The position numbers were made by a program, and so were the translations under genes. Source: Celerinatantimonas yamalensis (GTDB taxonomy: Bacteria > Pseudomonadota > Gammaproteobacteria > Enterobacterales > Celerinatantimonadaceae). Taken from it: a stretch of 64,000 nucleotides of DNA. The notes beneath the pieces are model-generated. The model ran no database searches. It saw only the letters and a list, made by a program, of their open reading frames with translations, and was not told the DNA's origin. The stretch lies in the NCBI RefSeq assembly GCF_046054155.1, contig NZ_JBEQCT010000002.1, positions 558,001 through 622,000 on the forward strand, written 5' to 3'. Of this stretch, positions 42,061-52,021 are shown in pieces. Numbering within the stretch: the stretch's first letter is position 1; each line of letters begins with the position of its first letter.

Positions 42061-43632
42061 ATGATGAAAAAATTACTTGCTGCCAGTTTATTGATGTGTG
42101 CCAGTGGGTTGCTCACGGCAAATGCTAAAACACCGGCAAATACCTTTGTAGTGGCTCAATCGTTAGATGATGTAACCAGTCTTGACCCAGCACAAGGCTT
42201 TGAGCTAAGTTCGGTACAAAGTTTCACTAACCTGTATCAACGTTTGGTGCAATCCAACCCGCATAAACCCACTCAATTAGTACCCACATTGGCCAGTAGC
42301 TGGCAAGCCAGCCAGCATAGTTTGACCTTTACCCTGCGCCAAGGTGCCACCTTTGCCAGTGGCAACCCGATTCGTCCTGAGGATGTGATCTTTAGCTTAA
42401 GTCGTGTGGTCAAACTCAACTTAGCGCCATCATTTATTCTCTCTCAGCTCGGCTGGGATAAAAGTAATGTTGACAGCCATTTGCACAAAGTGGGCCCTCA
42501 TCAGGTAAAAGTTAGTTGGAATGTGGATGTCGGCCCCTCATTTGTGTTAAGCCTTTTGTCCGCACCCGTCTCATCAATTGTCGATGAAAAAACGGTCATG
42601 GCACATGCGCAAAATGACGATTTTGGGCATCAATGGCTCAATCAACACTCTGCGGGAAGTGGTCCATTTAAAATTAAGCTTTATAAGCCGCATCAAGTAT
42701 TGCTCATGCAGGCGAATGATCGCTCGCCAGCCGGGCCGCCGAAAATGAAATACCTGCTGCTGAAAAACGTACCCGATGCAGCCACACGCGAACTGCTACT
42801 TGAGCAAGGTGATGCCGATCTGATTCGTAACCTGGGGAGTGACCAATTTGCAACGTTGCAAAGCAAACCGGGTATTCGCACCGAAGCACTGCCTTATGCC
42901 TCAATCTTTTACTTAATGTTTAATACCACAGCGAAGAATAATCCTACATTAGGCAATCCTAAGTTTTGGGAAGCCGCTCGCTGGGCATTTGATTATAAAG
43001 GTATCGCCAAAGATCTTCTCAAAGGGCAATTCCAAGTTCAGCAGTCATTTTTACCAGTTGGTTTTAAAGGTGCGCTCACCGATCAGCCTTATCATTACGA
43101 TCCTGAAAAAGCCAAAGCAATTTTGAAAAAAGCTGGGATCACTAACCCTCACTTTAAACTGGTGGTCAGCAACCAGCCACCTTATTTAGATATTGCCCAA
43201 GCACTGCAAGCAAGTTTTGCCAAAGCGGGTATTCAAGTTGAGGTGGTTCCAGGTGTGAGCTCACAGGTTTCAAATGATGTAAAACAGCATCACTATGAAG
43301 CGGATCTCACCTCTTGGGGACCTGATTATTTCGATCCAAATACCAATGCATCAGCCTTTGCCTATAACCCCAATAATGGCAGTAAAACATTGGCATGGCG
43401 CGCCAATTGGCAAACACCCGAACTGAATAAACTGACTCTGGCTGCACGCGCAGAAACCAATGAAGCGAAACGCGTTGAAATGTATCAGCAGCTACAGCGC
43501 AAAGTGCGCGCCAGTTCACCCTTTGTGTTAGGGCTACAGAACAAAAAACTGGTCGCAATGCGTGATGATGTGAAAGGCTATCTACAGGGGATTACGCCGG
43601 ACATGGTTTTCTATCAGAACGTATATAAATAA
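42061..43632 (+). CDS. Periplasmic solute-binding protein, family 5 (first copy)
   Basis: Ligand-binding component of a dipeptide/oligopeptide/nickel-type ABC importer. The 523 residues have a signal peptide ending near LLTANAK and the SBP_bac_5 pattern: VAQSLDDVTSLDPAQGFELS, RPEDVIFSLSRVV, HSAGSGPFKI and the late SWGPDYFDPNTNASAFAYNP. The substrate cannot be told from sequence. The first ATG of ATGATG (42061) follows AGGGA. The stop overlaps the permease start (TAATG). A close paralogue closes the same operon at 47166. Confidence 0.88.
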   Translation: MMKKLLAASLLMCASGLLTANAKTPANTFVVAQSLDDVTSLDPAQGFELSSVQSFTNLYQRLVQSNPHKPTQLVPTLASSWQASQHSLTFTLRQGATFASGNPIRPEDVIFSLSRVVKLNLAPSFILSQLGWDKSNVDSHLHKVGPHQVKVSWNVDVGPSFVLSLLSAPVSSIVDEKTVMAHAQNDDFGHQWLNQHSAGSGPFKIKLYKPHQVLLMQANDRSPAGPPKMKYLLLKNVPDAATRELLLEQGDADLIRNLGSDQFATLQSKPGIRTEALPYASIFYLMFNTTAKNNPTLGNPKFWEAARWAFDYKGIAKDLLKGQFQVQQSFLPVGFKGALTDQPYHYDPEKAKAILKKAGITNPHFKLVVSNQPPYLDIAQALQASFAKAGIQVEVVPGVSSQVSNDVKQHHYEADLTSWGPDYFDPNTNASAFAYNPNNGSKTLAWRANWQTPELNKLTLAARAETNEAKRVEMYQQLQRKVRASSPFVLGLQNKKLVAMRDDVKGYLQGITPDMVFYQNVYK

Positions 43633-44687
43633 TGACTGAACATGGACAAACGATCGGTGCGCAGCGCCGATCGTGGTTACGTCGTAGCCGCTCGCTTAGT
43701 AGTGGCTTAATTTCATTGGTCTGTACGCTATTAGGGTTATTGGTTTTTACCTTTACCCTTTCACGGGCAGCGCCGATTGACCCTGCGTTACAATTGGTCG
43801 GTGATCACGCCAGCCAAGCCACTTATCAGCAGGCACGCCATCAGCTTGGTCTTGATCAACCCTTACCTGTGCAATTTTGGCGCTATTTAGAACACTTAGC
43901 TCATGGCGATTTAGGCACCTCCATGATTACCCAACAGCCAGTTATCCATGACCTATTAAGTGCTTTTCCTGCCACCTTTGAACTGGCTACCAGTGCGATG
44001 TTCTTTGGTGCATTATTTGGCATTTTATTGGCTATGGTTGCGGTCTATAAACCAGGTAGCATCAGCGACCATCTGGCGCGGCTCATCTCTTTATTAGGCT
44101 ATTCAGTCCCTGTATTTTGGTTAGGACTACTCGGGTTACTGCTCTTTTATGCGCGGCTTCACTGGTCAGCAGGTCCTGGGCGTTTAGATGATATTTATAC
44201 CTACACCATGACACAAAATAGTGGCTTTATTCTGATTGATGCGCTGCGAAGCGGCGATCCGGCAATATTGCGCAATGCTATCGCTCATCTGTGGCTGCCT
44301 ATGGCGGTACTCGCATTACTGTCGATGGCTTCAATCACGCGCTTACTGCGCGCCGCCATGCTAGAAGAGAGCAATAAAGAATATGTGGTGTTAGCTAAAG
44401 CCAAAGGTGCTAGTCGCCTGCGTATTTTGTGTCACCACATTTTCCCGAATGTACTAGGAACGTTGATTACTATTTTAGCACTCTCTTATACCAGTCTACT
44501 TGAGGGGGCCGTTTTAACTGAAACCGTCTTTGCTTGGCCAGGCCTTGGCCGCTACCTGACCCAAGCCCTATTTGCCTCTGATACCCCAGCGATACTTGGT
44601 TCAACACTGCTGATTGGCACCTGTTTTGTATTACTGAATACGCTCTCTGATACGCTAACTCGATGGGTGGATCCTAGAACACGATGA
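43632..44687 (+). CDS. ABC transporter permease (DppB type)
   Basis: First inner-membrane permease of the peptide/nickel importer. The 351 residues have six helices; the DppB-type N-terminal helix region and the EAA loop YVVLAKAKGASRLRILCHHIFPNVLG are clear. It is coupled to both neighbours: the start overlaps the solute-binding protein stop, and the stop overlaps the next start (ATGA). Confidence 0.92.
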   Translation: MTEHGQTIGAQRRSWLRRSRSLSSGLISLVCTLLGLLVFTFTLSRAAPIDPALQLVGDHASQATYQQARHQLGLDQPLPVQFWRYLEHLAHGDLGTSMITQQPVIHDLLSAFPATFELATSAMFFGALFGILLAMVAVYKPGSISDHLARLISLLGYSVPVFWLGLLGLLLFYARLHWSAGPGRLDDIYTYTMTQNSGFILIDALRSGDPAILRNAIAHLWLPMAVLALLSMASITRLLRAAMLEESNKEYVVLAKAKGASRLRILCHHIFPNVLGTLITILALSYTSLLEGAVLTETVFAWPGLGRYLTQALFASDTPAILGSTLLIGTCFVLLNTLSDTLTRWVDPRTR

Positions 44688-45532
44688 CAACACCAACTTC
44701 TTTGACAACGCGCAAATATGTACTGCACTGGTTGAATACATTCAATATCGGGCTAACCTTGGTCGCGATACTGATTGTTATGGCGCTATTTGCGCCATGG
44801 CTGACCAGTTACGACCCCAATGCTCAACATATTGCCCAACGATTAATGGCGCCAGATGCTCAGCATTGGTTTGGCACGGATCGCTTTGGCCGCGATCTCT
44901 TCTCCCGGGTATTATTCGGTGCTCGGCCTACGCTAGTTCTAGTCTCATTAGTGGTTATTTTAACCGTTCCAATTGGGTTGATGGTGGGCATTTGTGCGGG
45001 TTATTTGGGCGGTTGGATCGAGCGTGTTCTAATGCGTATCACTGATATTGTGATGTCTCTACCCAGTTTAGTGATTGCGCTGGCATTGGTATCTATCTTA
45101 GGACCAGGGCTACTCAATGGCGCGCTAGCACTAGCCTTTACCAGTTGGCCCTCATTTGCTCGTCAAGCGCGCACCGAAACGTTAGCCTTGCGCCGGAGTG
45201 ATTATCTTGCTGCGGCGAAGATGCAAGGCATTGACGGTTGGCGACTGATTTTTGGCCATATATTGCCATTAACGCTACCGAGCGCAGTGATTCGAGCCGC
45301 ACTCAATTTAGGCGGTATTATTTTAGCGGCAGCTGGGCTGGGGTTTCTCGGCATGGGGATCCAACCTCCCACGGCTGAATGGGGATCGATGGTCGCCAGT
45401 GGCAGCCGCGTTATTTTTGACCACTGGTGGGTAGCTGCGGTACCCGGGTTAGCGATTCTATTAGCCAGCCTTGCATTTAATCTACTTGGCGACGGACTGC
45501 GAGATAAAATGGACCCACGACATGGCCAATAA
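44684..45532 (+). CDS. ABC transporter permease (DppC type)
   Basis: Second permease, 282 residues, with the OppC_N-like start and the marker HWFGTDRFGRDLFSRVLFGAR. The EAA loop is YLAAAKMQGIDGWRLIFGHILP. Six predicted helices. Overlaps the preceding gene by four bases and the next one by eleven. Confidence 0.92.
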   Translation: MTTPTSLTTRKYVLHWLNTFNIGLTLVAILIVMALFAPWLTSYDPNAQHIAQRLMAPDAQHWFGTDRFGRDLFSRVLFGARPTLVLVSLVVILTVPIGLMVGICAGYLGGWIERVLMRITDIVMSLPSLVIALALVSILGPGLLNGALALAFTSWPSFARQARTETLALRRSDYLAAAKMQGIDGWRLIFGHILPLTLPSAVIRAALNLGGIILAAAGLGFLGMGIQPPTAEWGSMVASGSRVIFDHWWVAAVPGLAILLASLAFNLLGDGLRDKMDPRHGQ

Positions 45533-46364
45533 ACAACTGATTGATGTAAAACAGCTGCGAATTTGCTTACAAGATGGCAGTGAACTGGTCAAAGGGATCG
45601 ATTTTTCAATCGGTCGCGAACGTGTCGCGCTGGTCGGTGAGTCAGGCTCTGGTAAGTCATTAACGGCCCGCACCTTGATGGGATTACTACCCGCGACATT
45701 AACGCCGATCGCTGACACATTGACGCTGCTGGAACAACCTATTTTAGATTTTTCACAGCAACAATGGAATGCGCTGCGCGGAAATGATGTAGCGATGGTG
45801 CTGCAAGATCCCAAATATGCGCTCAATCCCTCCCATACCATTGGTAAACAGGTGGCTGAGCCACTGGTATTGCATCAACACTTAAGTCGCCATGAACGGC
45901 GTGAAAAAGTTGAAGAAATGCTCGCGGCTGTTGGCTTACCTAATCCATCAGCGCTCAGCAAAATGTACCCGCATCAACTCTCCGGAGGGATGGGACAGCG
46001 AGTCATGCTCGCGATGGCTCTGATTAATGATCCAAAACTACTGATTGCCGATGAACCGACATCGGCACTTGATCACGCCATTCGCGACCAAGTGCTAGCA
46101 CTTATCTACCGATTAGTCGATCAACGCGACATGGGCTTATTGCTGATTAGCCATGATCTTGAGCAGGTGGCTAATTACAGTGAGCGGGTATTAGTGATGT
46201 ATCAAGGCCAGCTGGTCGATCGCCTGGCAGCCAATGAGCTTTCACGTGCCACTCACCCCTACACCCGTACCCTTTGGTCATGTCGGCCACATATCAGTAA
46301 GCGCGGTCAGCCGTTACCTACTTTAGATCGCGCCGAGTTGGAGAAACAAAATGGCACAGCTTGA
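45522..46364 (+). CDS. ABC transporter ATP-binding protein (DppD/NikD type)
   Basis: 280 residues. Walker A GESGSGKSLTARTLMG, signature LSGGMGQRVMLAMAL and Walker B LLIADEPTSALD are intact. It lacks the full C-terminal oligo_HPY extension and so resembles NikD/DppD-short proteins. The ATG at 45522 gives MANKQLIDVKQLRICL; an earlier in-frame ATG lies inside the permease gene. Overlaps the second ATPase gene by 14 bases. Confidence 0.9.
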   Translation: MANKQLIDVKQLRICLQDGSELVKGIDFSIGRERVALVGESGSGKSLTARTLMGLLPATLTPIADTLTLLEQPILDFSQQQWNALRGNDVAMVLQDPKYALNPSHTIGKQVAEPLVLHQHLSRHERREKVEEMLAAVGLPNPSALSKMYPHQLSGGMGQRVMLAMALINDPKLLIADEPTSALDHAIRDQVLALIYRLVDQRDMGLLLISHDLEQVANYSERVLVMYQGQLVDRLAANELSRATHPYTRTLWSCRPHISKRGQPLPTLDRAELEKQNGTA

Positions 46365-47088
46365 ACTGAACCAAGTCAGTGTGACTCATGTCCAAGGCCA
46401 CCAGCACAATACCGTGGTACATGATGTGAACTTACAAGTGCAAGCCGGTGAATGCTTTGGTTTAGTTGGACCTTCAGGTTGTGGCAAATCATCTCTTTTG
46501 TGGGCCCTTGCAGGGCTAAATCCGCATTGGAACGGCGCCATCACCATGCTCGGGCAATCACTCACGCCTGGCAAACCGTTCACCGGTGATCTGCGTCGGC
46601 GCGTGCAGATGGTGTTTCAAGACCCTTACGCCTCGTTGCATCCTAAACATCGCTTGCGGCGAACTCTGAGCGAACCGCTAAAATTACTCGCAGTCAAAGA
46701 TATCGATGATCGTTTGCGCGATGGCTTTCGCCAAGTAGGGCTCACTGAATCGATGCTCGATCGCTACCCTCACCAGCTATCTGGCGGTCAGCGCCAGCGG
46801 GTTGCAATTATTCGCGCTCTACTGCTTGAGCCGAAGTTACTGCTGCTCGATGAGCCCACTTCAGCACTTGATATGTCAGTACAAGCCGAAATTTTAAACC
46901 TCCTCAATGAGCTCAAGGCACGTTACGATCTGACCATGATACTAGTTAGCCATGATCCTGATGTGATCGATTACATGTGTGATCACGCCGTGACAATGAA
47001 GCAAGGGCGTATTGCCAGTAGCAACCGCTATAGTGCAGTGCCCGAACTTGCTGCCAAAACATCTATAAAACATAAGAATTTGGTATAA
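46351..47088 (+). CDS. ABC transporter ATP-binding protein (DppF/NikE type)
   Basis: 245 residues with Walker A GPSGCGKSSLLWAL, signature LSGGQRQRVAIIRAL and Walker B LLLLDEPTSALDMSVQ. No C-terminal oligo_HPY domain, as in NikE. Together with the preceding ATPase it forms the heterodimeric motor of the importer. Followed after 77 bases by the second solute-binding protein. Confidence 0.9.
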   Translation: MAQLELNQVSVTHVQGHQHNTVVHDVNLQVQAGECFGLVGPSGCGKSSLLWALAGLNPHWNGAITMLGQSLTPGKPFTGDLRRRVQMVFQDPYASLHPKHRLRRTLSEPLKLLAVKDIDDRLRDGFRQVGLTESMLDRYPHQLSGGQRQRVAIIRALLLEPKLLLLDEPTSALDMSVQAEILNLLNELKARYDLTMILVSHDPDVIDYMCDHAVTMKQGRIASSNRYSAVPELAAKTSIKHKNLV

Positions 47089-47165
47089 AAAACAAATTAT
47101 TATAAATTTCATTTAGCATAAAAGCTGCTTAAACTAGCACATTAGTTTGTCAACAGGGATTTGTT

Positions 47166-48731
47166 ATGCAGAAACTATTTATCGCGATTGTGTTGATCCT
47201 TTGCAATGCCAGCATCACAGCTTACGCAAAGACCCCAAAAGGGGTGCTTGTGGTTGCCCAATCGCTAGATGATATTATCAGTCTCGATCCAGGAACGGGG
47301 TTTGAGCTGTCATCCGTGCAGAGTTTTTACAATACCTACCAGCGGCTTGTGCAACCCAGCCCCACTGAACCCACCCAACTCATTGCTGGGTTAGCGCGTT
47401 CGTGGCATTCAGCCGCGCACAAAATTGTATTTGATCTCAAACCCAATGCCACTTTTGCCAGTGGCAATGCAGTGCGACCCGAAGATGTGATCTTTTCTCT
47501 CACCCGCGTGATAGAGCTCAACCAATCACCAGCATTTATTCTGGCGCAATTAGGTTGGACAGCTAAAAACGTCCATCAATTTGTGAAAAAAACCGGCCTA
47601 CACCAAGTCACCATCAGTTGGAACAAGGCGATCAGCCCACAGGTCGCGCTAGCGGTATTATCAGCACCAGTGGCCTCAATTATTGATAAAAAAGTCGCCA
47701 TGAGTCATGCACAAAACAGTGACCTCGCCAGCTATTGGCTCAAAACCCACTCAGCAGGTAGCGGTAGTTATATCATCAAACGTTATGTGCCCCACAAAGT
47801 GTTGCTGTTAGCGGCTAACCCAAGTTCGCCTGACGGCGCGCCCAAAACGCCGATGATACTGATTAAAAATGTCCCCGATGCCTCGACTCGACAACTGCTA
47901 TTAGAACAAGGTGACGCCGACATTGCACAAAACTTAGGTGCTGATCAGATCCATTCACTCGCTCATCAAGCCGGGGTGACAACCGAATCGCTGCCGTATG
48001 CCACCGTGTATTATCTCATGTTTAATACCAAAGCGAGCACAGCCTTGGGCAATCCCAAATTTTGGCAAGCAGCGCGCTGGGCATTTGACTACAAAGGCAT
48101 CGCCCATGACCTCATGCGCGATCAGCTGCAAGTCCATCAGTCCTTTTTACCCATTGGCTTTCAAGGGGCCCTGCACGATAACCCTTACTATTATGATCCT
48201 CGCAAAGCGCAGCAAATCTTACAACACGCCGGCATTGAACATCCAGAGTTCACCTTGTTAGTGAATAACCAACCGCCGTTTTCCGATATTGCGCAGGCAC
48301 TGCAAGGCAGCTTTGCTAAAGCCGGAATTAAGGTCATCTTGCAGCAAGCGATCAGTTCTCAAGTGTCAAGCCAAGTGAAACAACATCACTATCAAGCAAC
48401 CATTGGCTTTTGGGGCCCAGACTACTTTGACCCGCACACAAACGCTTCAGCGTTTGCCTATAACCCTGAAGATGGTCAGAATAAGACGATTGCATGGCGC
48501 GCCAACTGGCATATTCCAACTCTCAACCAACAAACCTTAGCGGCGCTGGCGCAGCCTGATCCAGCCAAACGCACTCAAATGTATCAGCGCTTACAAGTAC
48601 AAGTGCGCGATAACTCACCGTTTGTCATCGGGCTGCAAACGCGTAAATTGCTCGCACTTCGCAACAACGTTAAAGGATTTATTCAAGGTAGTGCACCCGG
48701 TATGGTCTACTATCAAAACGTCACCAAGTAA
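47166..48731 (+). CDS. Periplasmic solute-binding protein, family 5 (second copy)
   Basis: 521-residue paralogue of the protein at 42061. Signal peptide ends near ITAYAK. The two proteins share most of the conserved blocks (VAQSLDD, SLDP, GFELSSVQSF, FWQAARWAFDYKGIA versus FWEAARWAFDYKGIA, GPDYFDP-TNASAFAYNP). They look like products of a tandem duplication that ended up on both sides of the transporter genes. The leader repeats the same CAGGGATTTG ribosome-binding context. Probably a second substrate specificity for the same permease. Confidence 0.88.
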   Translation: MQKLFIAIVLILCNASITAYAKTPKGVLVVAQSLDDIISLDPGTGFELSSVQSFYNTYQRLVQPSPTEPTQLIAGLARSWHSAAHKIVFDLKPNATFASGNAVRPEDVIFSLTRVIELNQSPAFILAQLGWTAKNVHQFVKKTGLHQVTISWNKAISPQVALAVLSAPVASIIDKKVAMSHAQNSDLASYWLKTHSAGSGSYIIKRYVPHKVLLLAANPSSPDGAPKTPMILIKNVPDASTRQLLLEQGDADIAQNLGADQIHSLAHQAGVTTESLPYATVYYLMFNTKASTALGNPKFWQAARWAFDYKGIAHDLMRDQLQVHQSFLPIGFQGALHDNPYYYDPRKAQQILQHAGIEHPEFTLLVNNQPPFSDIAQALQGSFAKAGIKVILQQAISSQVSSQVKQHHYQATIGFWGPDYFDPHTNASAFAYNPEDGQNKTIAWRANWHIPTLNQQTLAALAQPDPAKRTQMYQRLQVQVRDNSPFVIGLQTRKLLALRNNVKGFIQGSAPGMVYYQNVTK

Positions 48732-49184
48732 TAGCGAATCACATGTCGCCAAAGCGCCTCTGGAGACATCTGGCGATGCGTTTAGGAACCAAAAACAGTT
48801 ACTTACAAAAAGATCCAAGCCAAGAGGTTTCACTTACTCGAGCTTGGCAATTTTTCTATCCGTCTTATGGATTGACGCATCGATCCACCGCAGCCATCAT
48901 CCCTGTTTATAACATTATGAGAATCGCCCATAAAACCGTGCAGGCTCTTTTGCGATTAGCAAGACTGGGTCATCAGTCGCGGATTTTCGTATCAATGCGA
49001 CTAAGTGGCCAATGGGAAGGGATTGCATGAAGAATTACAATGAGAATAGTCATTGGGAATGAATAAACCGCCACATCATCCCCATCAGTACGCTTAAACG
49101 AAGCTAAAGCCAATTATCCCTTCGCCAGATTATTTGTCATACAACCGGATGCAACCAATAGGTCGCCGCGCCCCTTGGTTGTCC
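48732..49184. other. Region with no assignable gene after the ABC operon
   Basis: A 95-codon open frame (48743-49030, plus) starts 11 bases after the solute-binding gene, but its composition (many Arg, Leu, Ser, no family motif) and lack of a ribosome-binding site argue against a real product. No terminator with a T-tract was found. Confidence 0.4.
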
Positions 49185-50366
49185 TTAATCCCGCACTAAA
49201 CGCGCCGAAAGACCATATCGCCAACAACAAAAACCACACAAGATAAATCCTATGCCAGCCAGCAGTGCTCCAATTTGGCCGATATGCTCCATCCCCAACT
49301 GTAAGCTCACCTGCGAGCCGAGTAACGCTCCAGCACCAATGCCAATATTAACGATCCCTGAGAAAAAGGCCATCGCCACATCGGTGGCATCACCCGCTAG
49401 GGCTAACACCCGCAGTTGCATGCTTAAAAAGAACAACGTTAATGCCACGCCCCAAGCTAGAGCTAAGATATCCATGCCAATTTTAGAATGACTCAGCGGC
49501 AACAGACAGGCCATTGCGATGGCCAGAACTGCCACAACGCTATTCAATAGCAGCGCCGGAGCGCGTTCATTGAACGGACTAAATACAAAACTGGCAATAA
49601 TACCAGCGATGCCAAAGACAAATAGAATTGACGTTGCGAACTGACTCGAGAGCTGCGCCACTTGTTCGATAAACGGTTCGATATAACTATAAGCACAAAA
49701 ATGAGCCGTCACCACAACGAGCGCCAACAGATAAACACTGACCAAGGCTGGACGACGAAACAATTTGGGAATACTCGACAGCGATCCCGCATTTTTACTT
49801 TCGATCACCGGAAGAATGCGATAGAGCAATATTGCCACAAGCAAAGCCACCCCACCGATAGCGGCAAAGGAGATCCGCCAATCAAACATCTCACCAATCA
49901 CTCGCCCGAGCGGCAGGCCAGCAATGGTTGCAATCGAAACGCCTAGCGCCACCATACTCACCGCTTTAGTTTCACCGCCTTTGGGAGCTACACGAACGGC
50001 TAATGACGGGGTGATGGCCCAGAAAACAGAATGGGCAATCGCCACCCCAATGCGAGAGATGATCAGCACATTAAAGCTCCAAGCAAATACCGAGAGTACA
50101 TGGCTGAGAACAAAGAGAGCGAAGAGCCCCATCAATAGCTTACGTCGCTCTATTTGTCCGGTCAGTAACAAACAAGGAACGGATAACAGCGCAACACACC
50201 AAGCGTAGATCGTCAGCATAATACCAACTTGAGCCGCCGCGAGCCCAAACGAGTGACCAATGTCGGTCAACAAACCAACGGGGGCAAACTCTGAGGTATT
50301 AAAGATAAAGGCCGCAACCGCCAGTCCAAAAACTGGCAACCAAGCGACAAATCCCGAGCGATTCAT
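49185..50366 (-). CDS. sotB: Sugar efflux transporter SotB-like (MFS, DHA1)
   Basis: Major facilitator exporter with 12 predicted helices and 393 residues. Close to E. coli SotB (YdeA): LAVAAFIFNTSEFAPVGLL, QVGIMLTIYAW, ATDVAMAFFSGIVNIGIGAG and YSYIEPFIEQVAQLSSQFAT. SotB exports arabinose and related sugars or IPTG. Monocistronic, facing the ABC operon; its promoter must lie in the 517-base gap to the right. Confidence 0.85.
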   Translation of the reverse strand: MNRSGFVAWLPVFGLAVAAFIFNTSEFAPVGLLTDIGHSFGLAAAQVGIMLTIYAWCVALLSVPCLLLTGQIERRKLLMGLFALFVLSHVLSVFAWSFNVLIISRIGVAIAHSVFWAITPSLAVRVAPKGGETKAVSMVALGVSIATIAGLPLGRVIGEMFDWRISFAAIGGVALLVAILLYRILPVIESKNAGSLSSIPKLFRRPALVSVYLLALVVVTAHFCAYSYIEPFIEQVAQLSSQFATSILFVFGIAGIIASFVFSPFNERAPALLLNSVVAVLAIAMACLLPLSHSKIGMDILALAWGVALTLFFLSMQLRVLALAGDATDVAMAFFSGIVNIGIGAGALLGSQVSLQLGMEHIGQIGALLAGIGFILCGFCCWRYGLSARLVRD

Positions 50367-50883
50367 AACTGTTATCCGTATCTATCAAGAAATTATTTCT
50401 GTGATCTAGATCATATAGAAGAGTGCATGTAATGGCGATAGTATTCACGATGAAATATTCGTGATAGCAAAAAATAATTCCTGAATAGATTTCAGTTGTT
50501 GATGCTAAAAAATATAATATATTAAAAATAATCATCTAGTTTTAGGTTAAAATAAAAGATTTAAATCATAAGAATGCCTATTTGCAGTCTAAAAATCACT
50601 CAATTTAAAATGAAAAAACACGATGATAAATTGAAATTCACCGGTGGAGTCACCTTGGTTGGTCGCTAATTGCCGCTTAAGCGTTAGATAATCTATCGGC
50701 ATGTTGCTGCTTATACGACTTATCACCCCCTTCTAATGTTTGTACGGGGCCATTCAGCGCACCGTAGCGAACTGGTTTCATGGAATCGACATATAAAATG
50801 ATTATGCTTTTAGCGCGCGATCTGATTTAATTCGCCACCAGTGCAACCACCATTTCTAATTAGTCGTATTACAAGGGATCATT
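50367..50883. other. Intergenic region between sotB and the chemoreceptor gene
   Basis: AT-rich near sotB (very low GC at 50480-50640), less so to the right. A 34-codon frame on the minus strand (50677-50781, starting MKPVRYGALNGPVQ) is too short to support. It holds divergent promoters; I see no clear operator. Confidence 0.35.
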
Positions 50884-51915
50884 ATGCTGTTGAATCGCTC
50901 AAAGACAGGAATGTTGTTCATCATTGATGGCGTTATTCTCACGATACTCGTTGCTTATAACCTACTGGCCGATCACTCCCTTGACGTTGCAACGAACCTT
51001 GCTATCGTTTTTCTCATTGCCTTTGGCAATACCCTAGTTATCTGCCAACTATTATCTGCGGCGCTAAGAGCTATCGATCAACAGTTAACTCGCCATCTGC
51101 CTAGCCGCGCCACCTCATTTGATGAACAAGTCGACGTCCTGCAGCACATTGAGACCCACCTTCAACAGTTTTTAGCAAATGAACAAACCCAAACGCAGCA
51201 TATCGACGCCTTAACTCAAGAGCTCAGCGACTATCAAACGCTCTTAGCCAAACAGGATAGCACCACACAAACACAAACCGCTCAGCACGCCGCAGTTATC
51301 CAACACACCCATGATGGTCTCGATGAATGTTTGGCCTTTATTGAACAGCTGACTCATCAAGTTGCCACATCAGCGCAAACCACGCAAAACGTCGCAACGG
51401 ATATTAGCGGATGCTGTGACAAACTGGACGCTTCGGCCAAAGCGACTCAAGGGGATGCGAATTTTATCGCACAATTTAAAGGCGAGTTCGAACAACTCGG
51501 CCAAAGCGTTTCGGGCATTAATTCGCTCGCTCTTGAGATCAATAATATCTCCGATCAAACCAATTTATTAGCCCTCAACGCAGCCATTGAAGCCGCGCGC
51601 GCCGGTGAGCTTGGCCGAGGCTTTGCGGTGGTTGCCGAAGAGGTTCGCAACTTGGCCACTCGGGCTCAAACCGCAAGCTCAAAGATAGAGCAAAGCATTA
51701 TATCAGTCGTTAAAGCGGTACAATCAGCCTCCAATACCATCGAGCGGATCGCAACCAATGTTGATAGAGCAGTAGACTACACCAACGCTGACAAACAGGC
51801 CATGGAGGTCATTCACGACAAGCTGACCGATGCTTGTCAGCAGATCCACCAGCTTACGGCAATGGTAGAACAGCAACAGTCGCAATTATTCGATATGCAA
51901 TCACGAATGAATTAA
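50884..51915 (+). CDS. Small methyl-accepting chemotaxis-like protein without periplasmic sensor
   Basis: 343 residues. Two closely spaced membrane helices (about 10-30 and 36-58) leave no room for a ligand domain. A coiled coil follows. The MCP signalling tip is clear: NNISDQTNLLALNAAIEAAR followed by AGELGRGFAVVAEEVRNLATR at about 220-262. No C-terminal NWETF-type CheR tether. It may sense membrane or internal state, or act as an accessory node in an array. Monocistronic, with its own terminator. Confidence 0.85.
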   Translation: MLLNRSKTGMLFIIDGVILTILVAYNLLADHSLDVATNLAIVFLIAFGNTLVICQLLSAALRAIDQQLTRHLPSRATSFDEQVDVLQHIETHLQQFLANEQTQTQHIDALTQELSDYQTLLAKQDSTTQTQTAQHAAVIQHTHDGLDECLAFIEQLTHQVATSAQTTQNVATDISGCCDKLDASAKATQGDANFIAQFKGEFEQLGQSVSGINSLALEINNISDQTNLLALNAAIEAARAGELGRGFAVVAEEVRNLATRAQTASSKIEQSIISVVKAVQSASNTIERIATNVDRAVDYTNADKQAMEVIHDKLTDACQQIHQLTAMVEQQQSQLFDMQSRMN

Positions 51916-51940
51916 AACAGCGTCTCCGATTTTATCACCT

Positions 51941-51971
51941 AAAGAGAGTCCCCAATGAGAGGCTCTCTTTT
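51941..51971 (+). terminator. Terminator after the chemoreceptor gene
   Basis: Ten-bp stem (AAAGAGAG paired with CTCTCTTT plus two further pairs) with a 10-base loop and a short T-run, 25 bases past the stop codon. Confidence 0.7.
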
Positions 51972-52021
51972 CGAGACTCAAGTTTGGTTCCCGAGCTATT
52001 AATAGATAACTTCACCTACGA

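Noticed and set aside
48743..49030. 95-codon frame after the second solute-binding gene
   Set aside because: Arg/Leu/Ser-rich composition without motif and no ribosome-binding site; kept only as unassigned sequence.
50677..50781. 34-codon minus-strand frame (MKPVRYGALNGPVQ...) between sotB and the chemoreceptor gene
   Set aside because: Too short and without recognised relatives; could be a fragment of a lost gene but cannot be supported.
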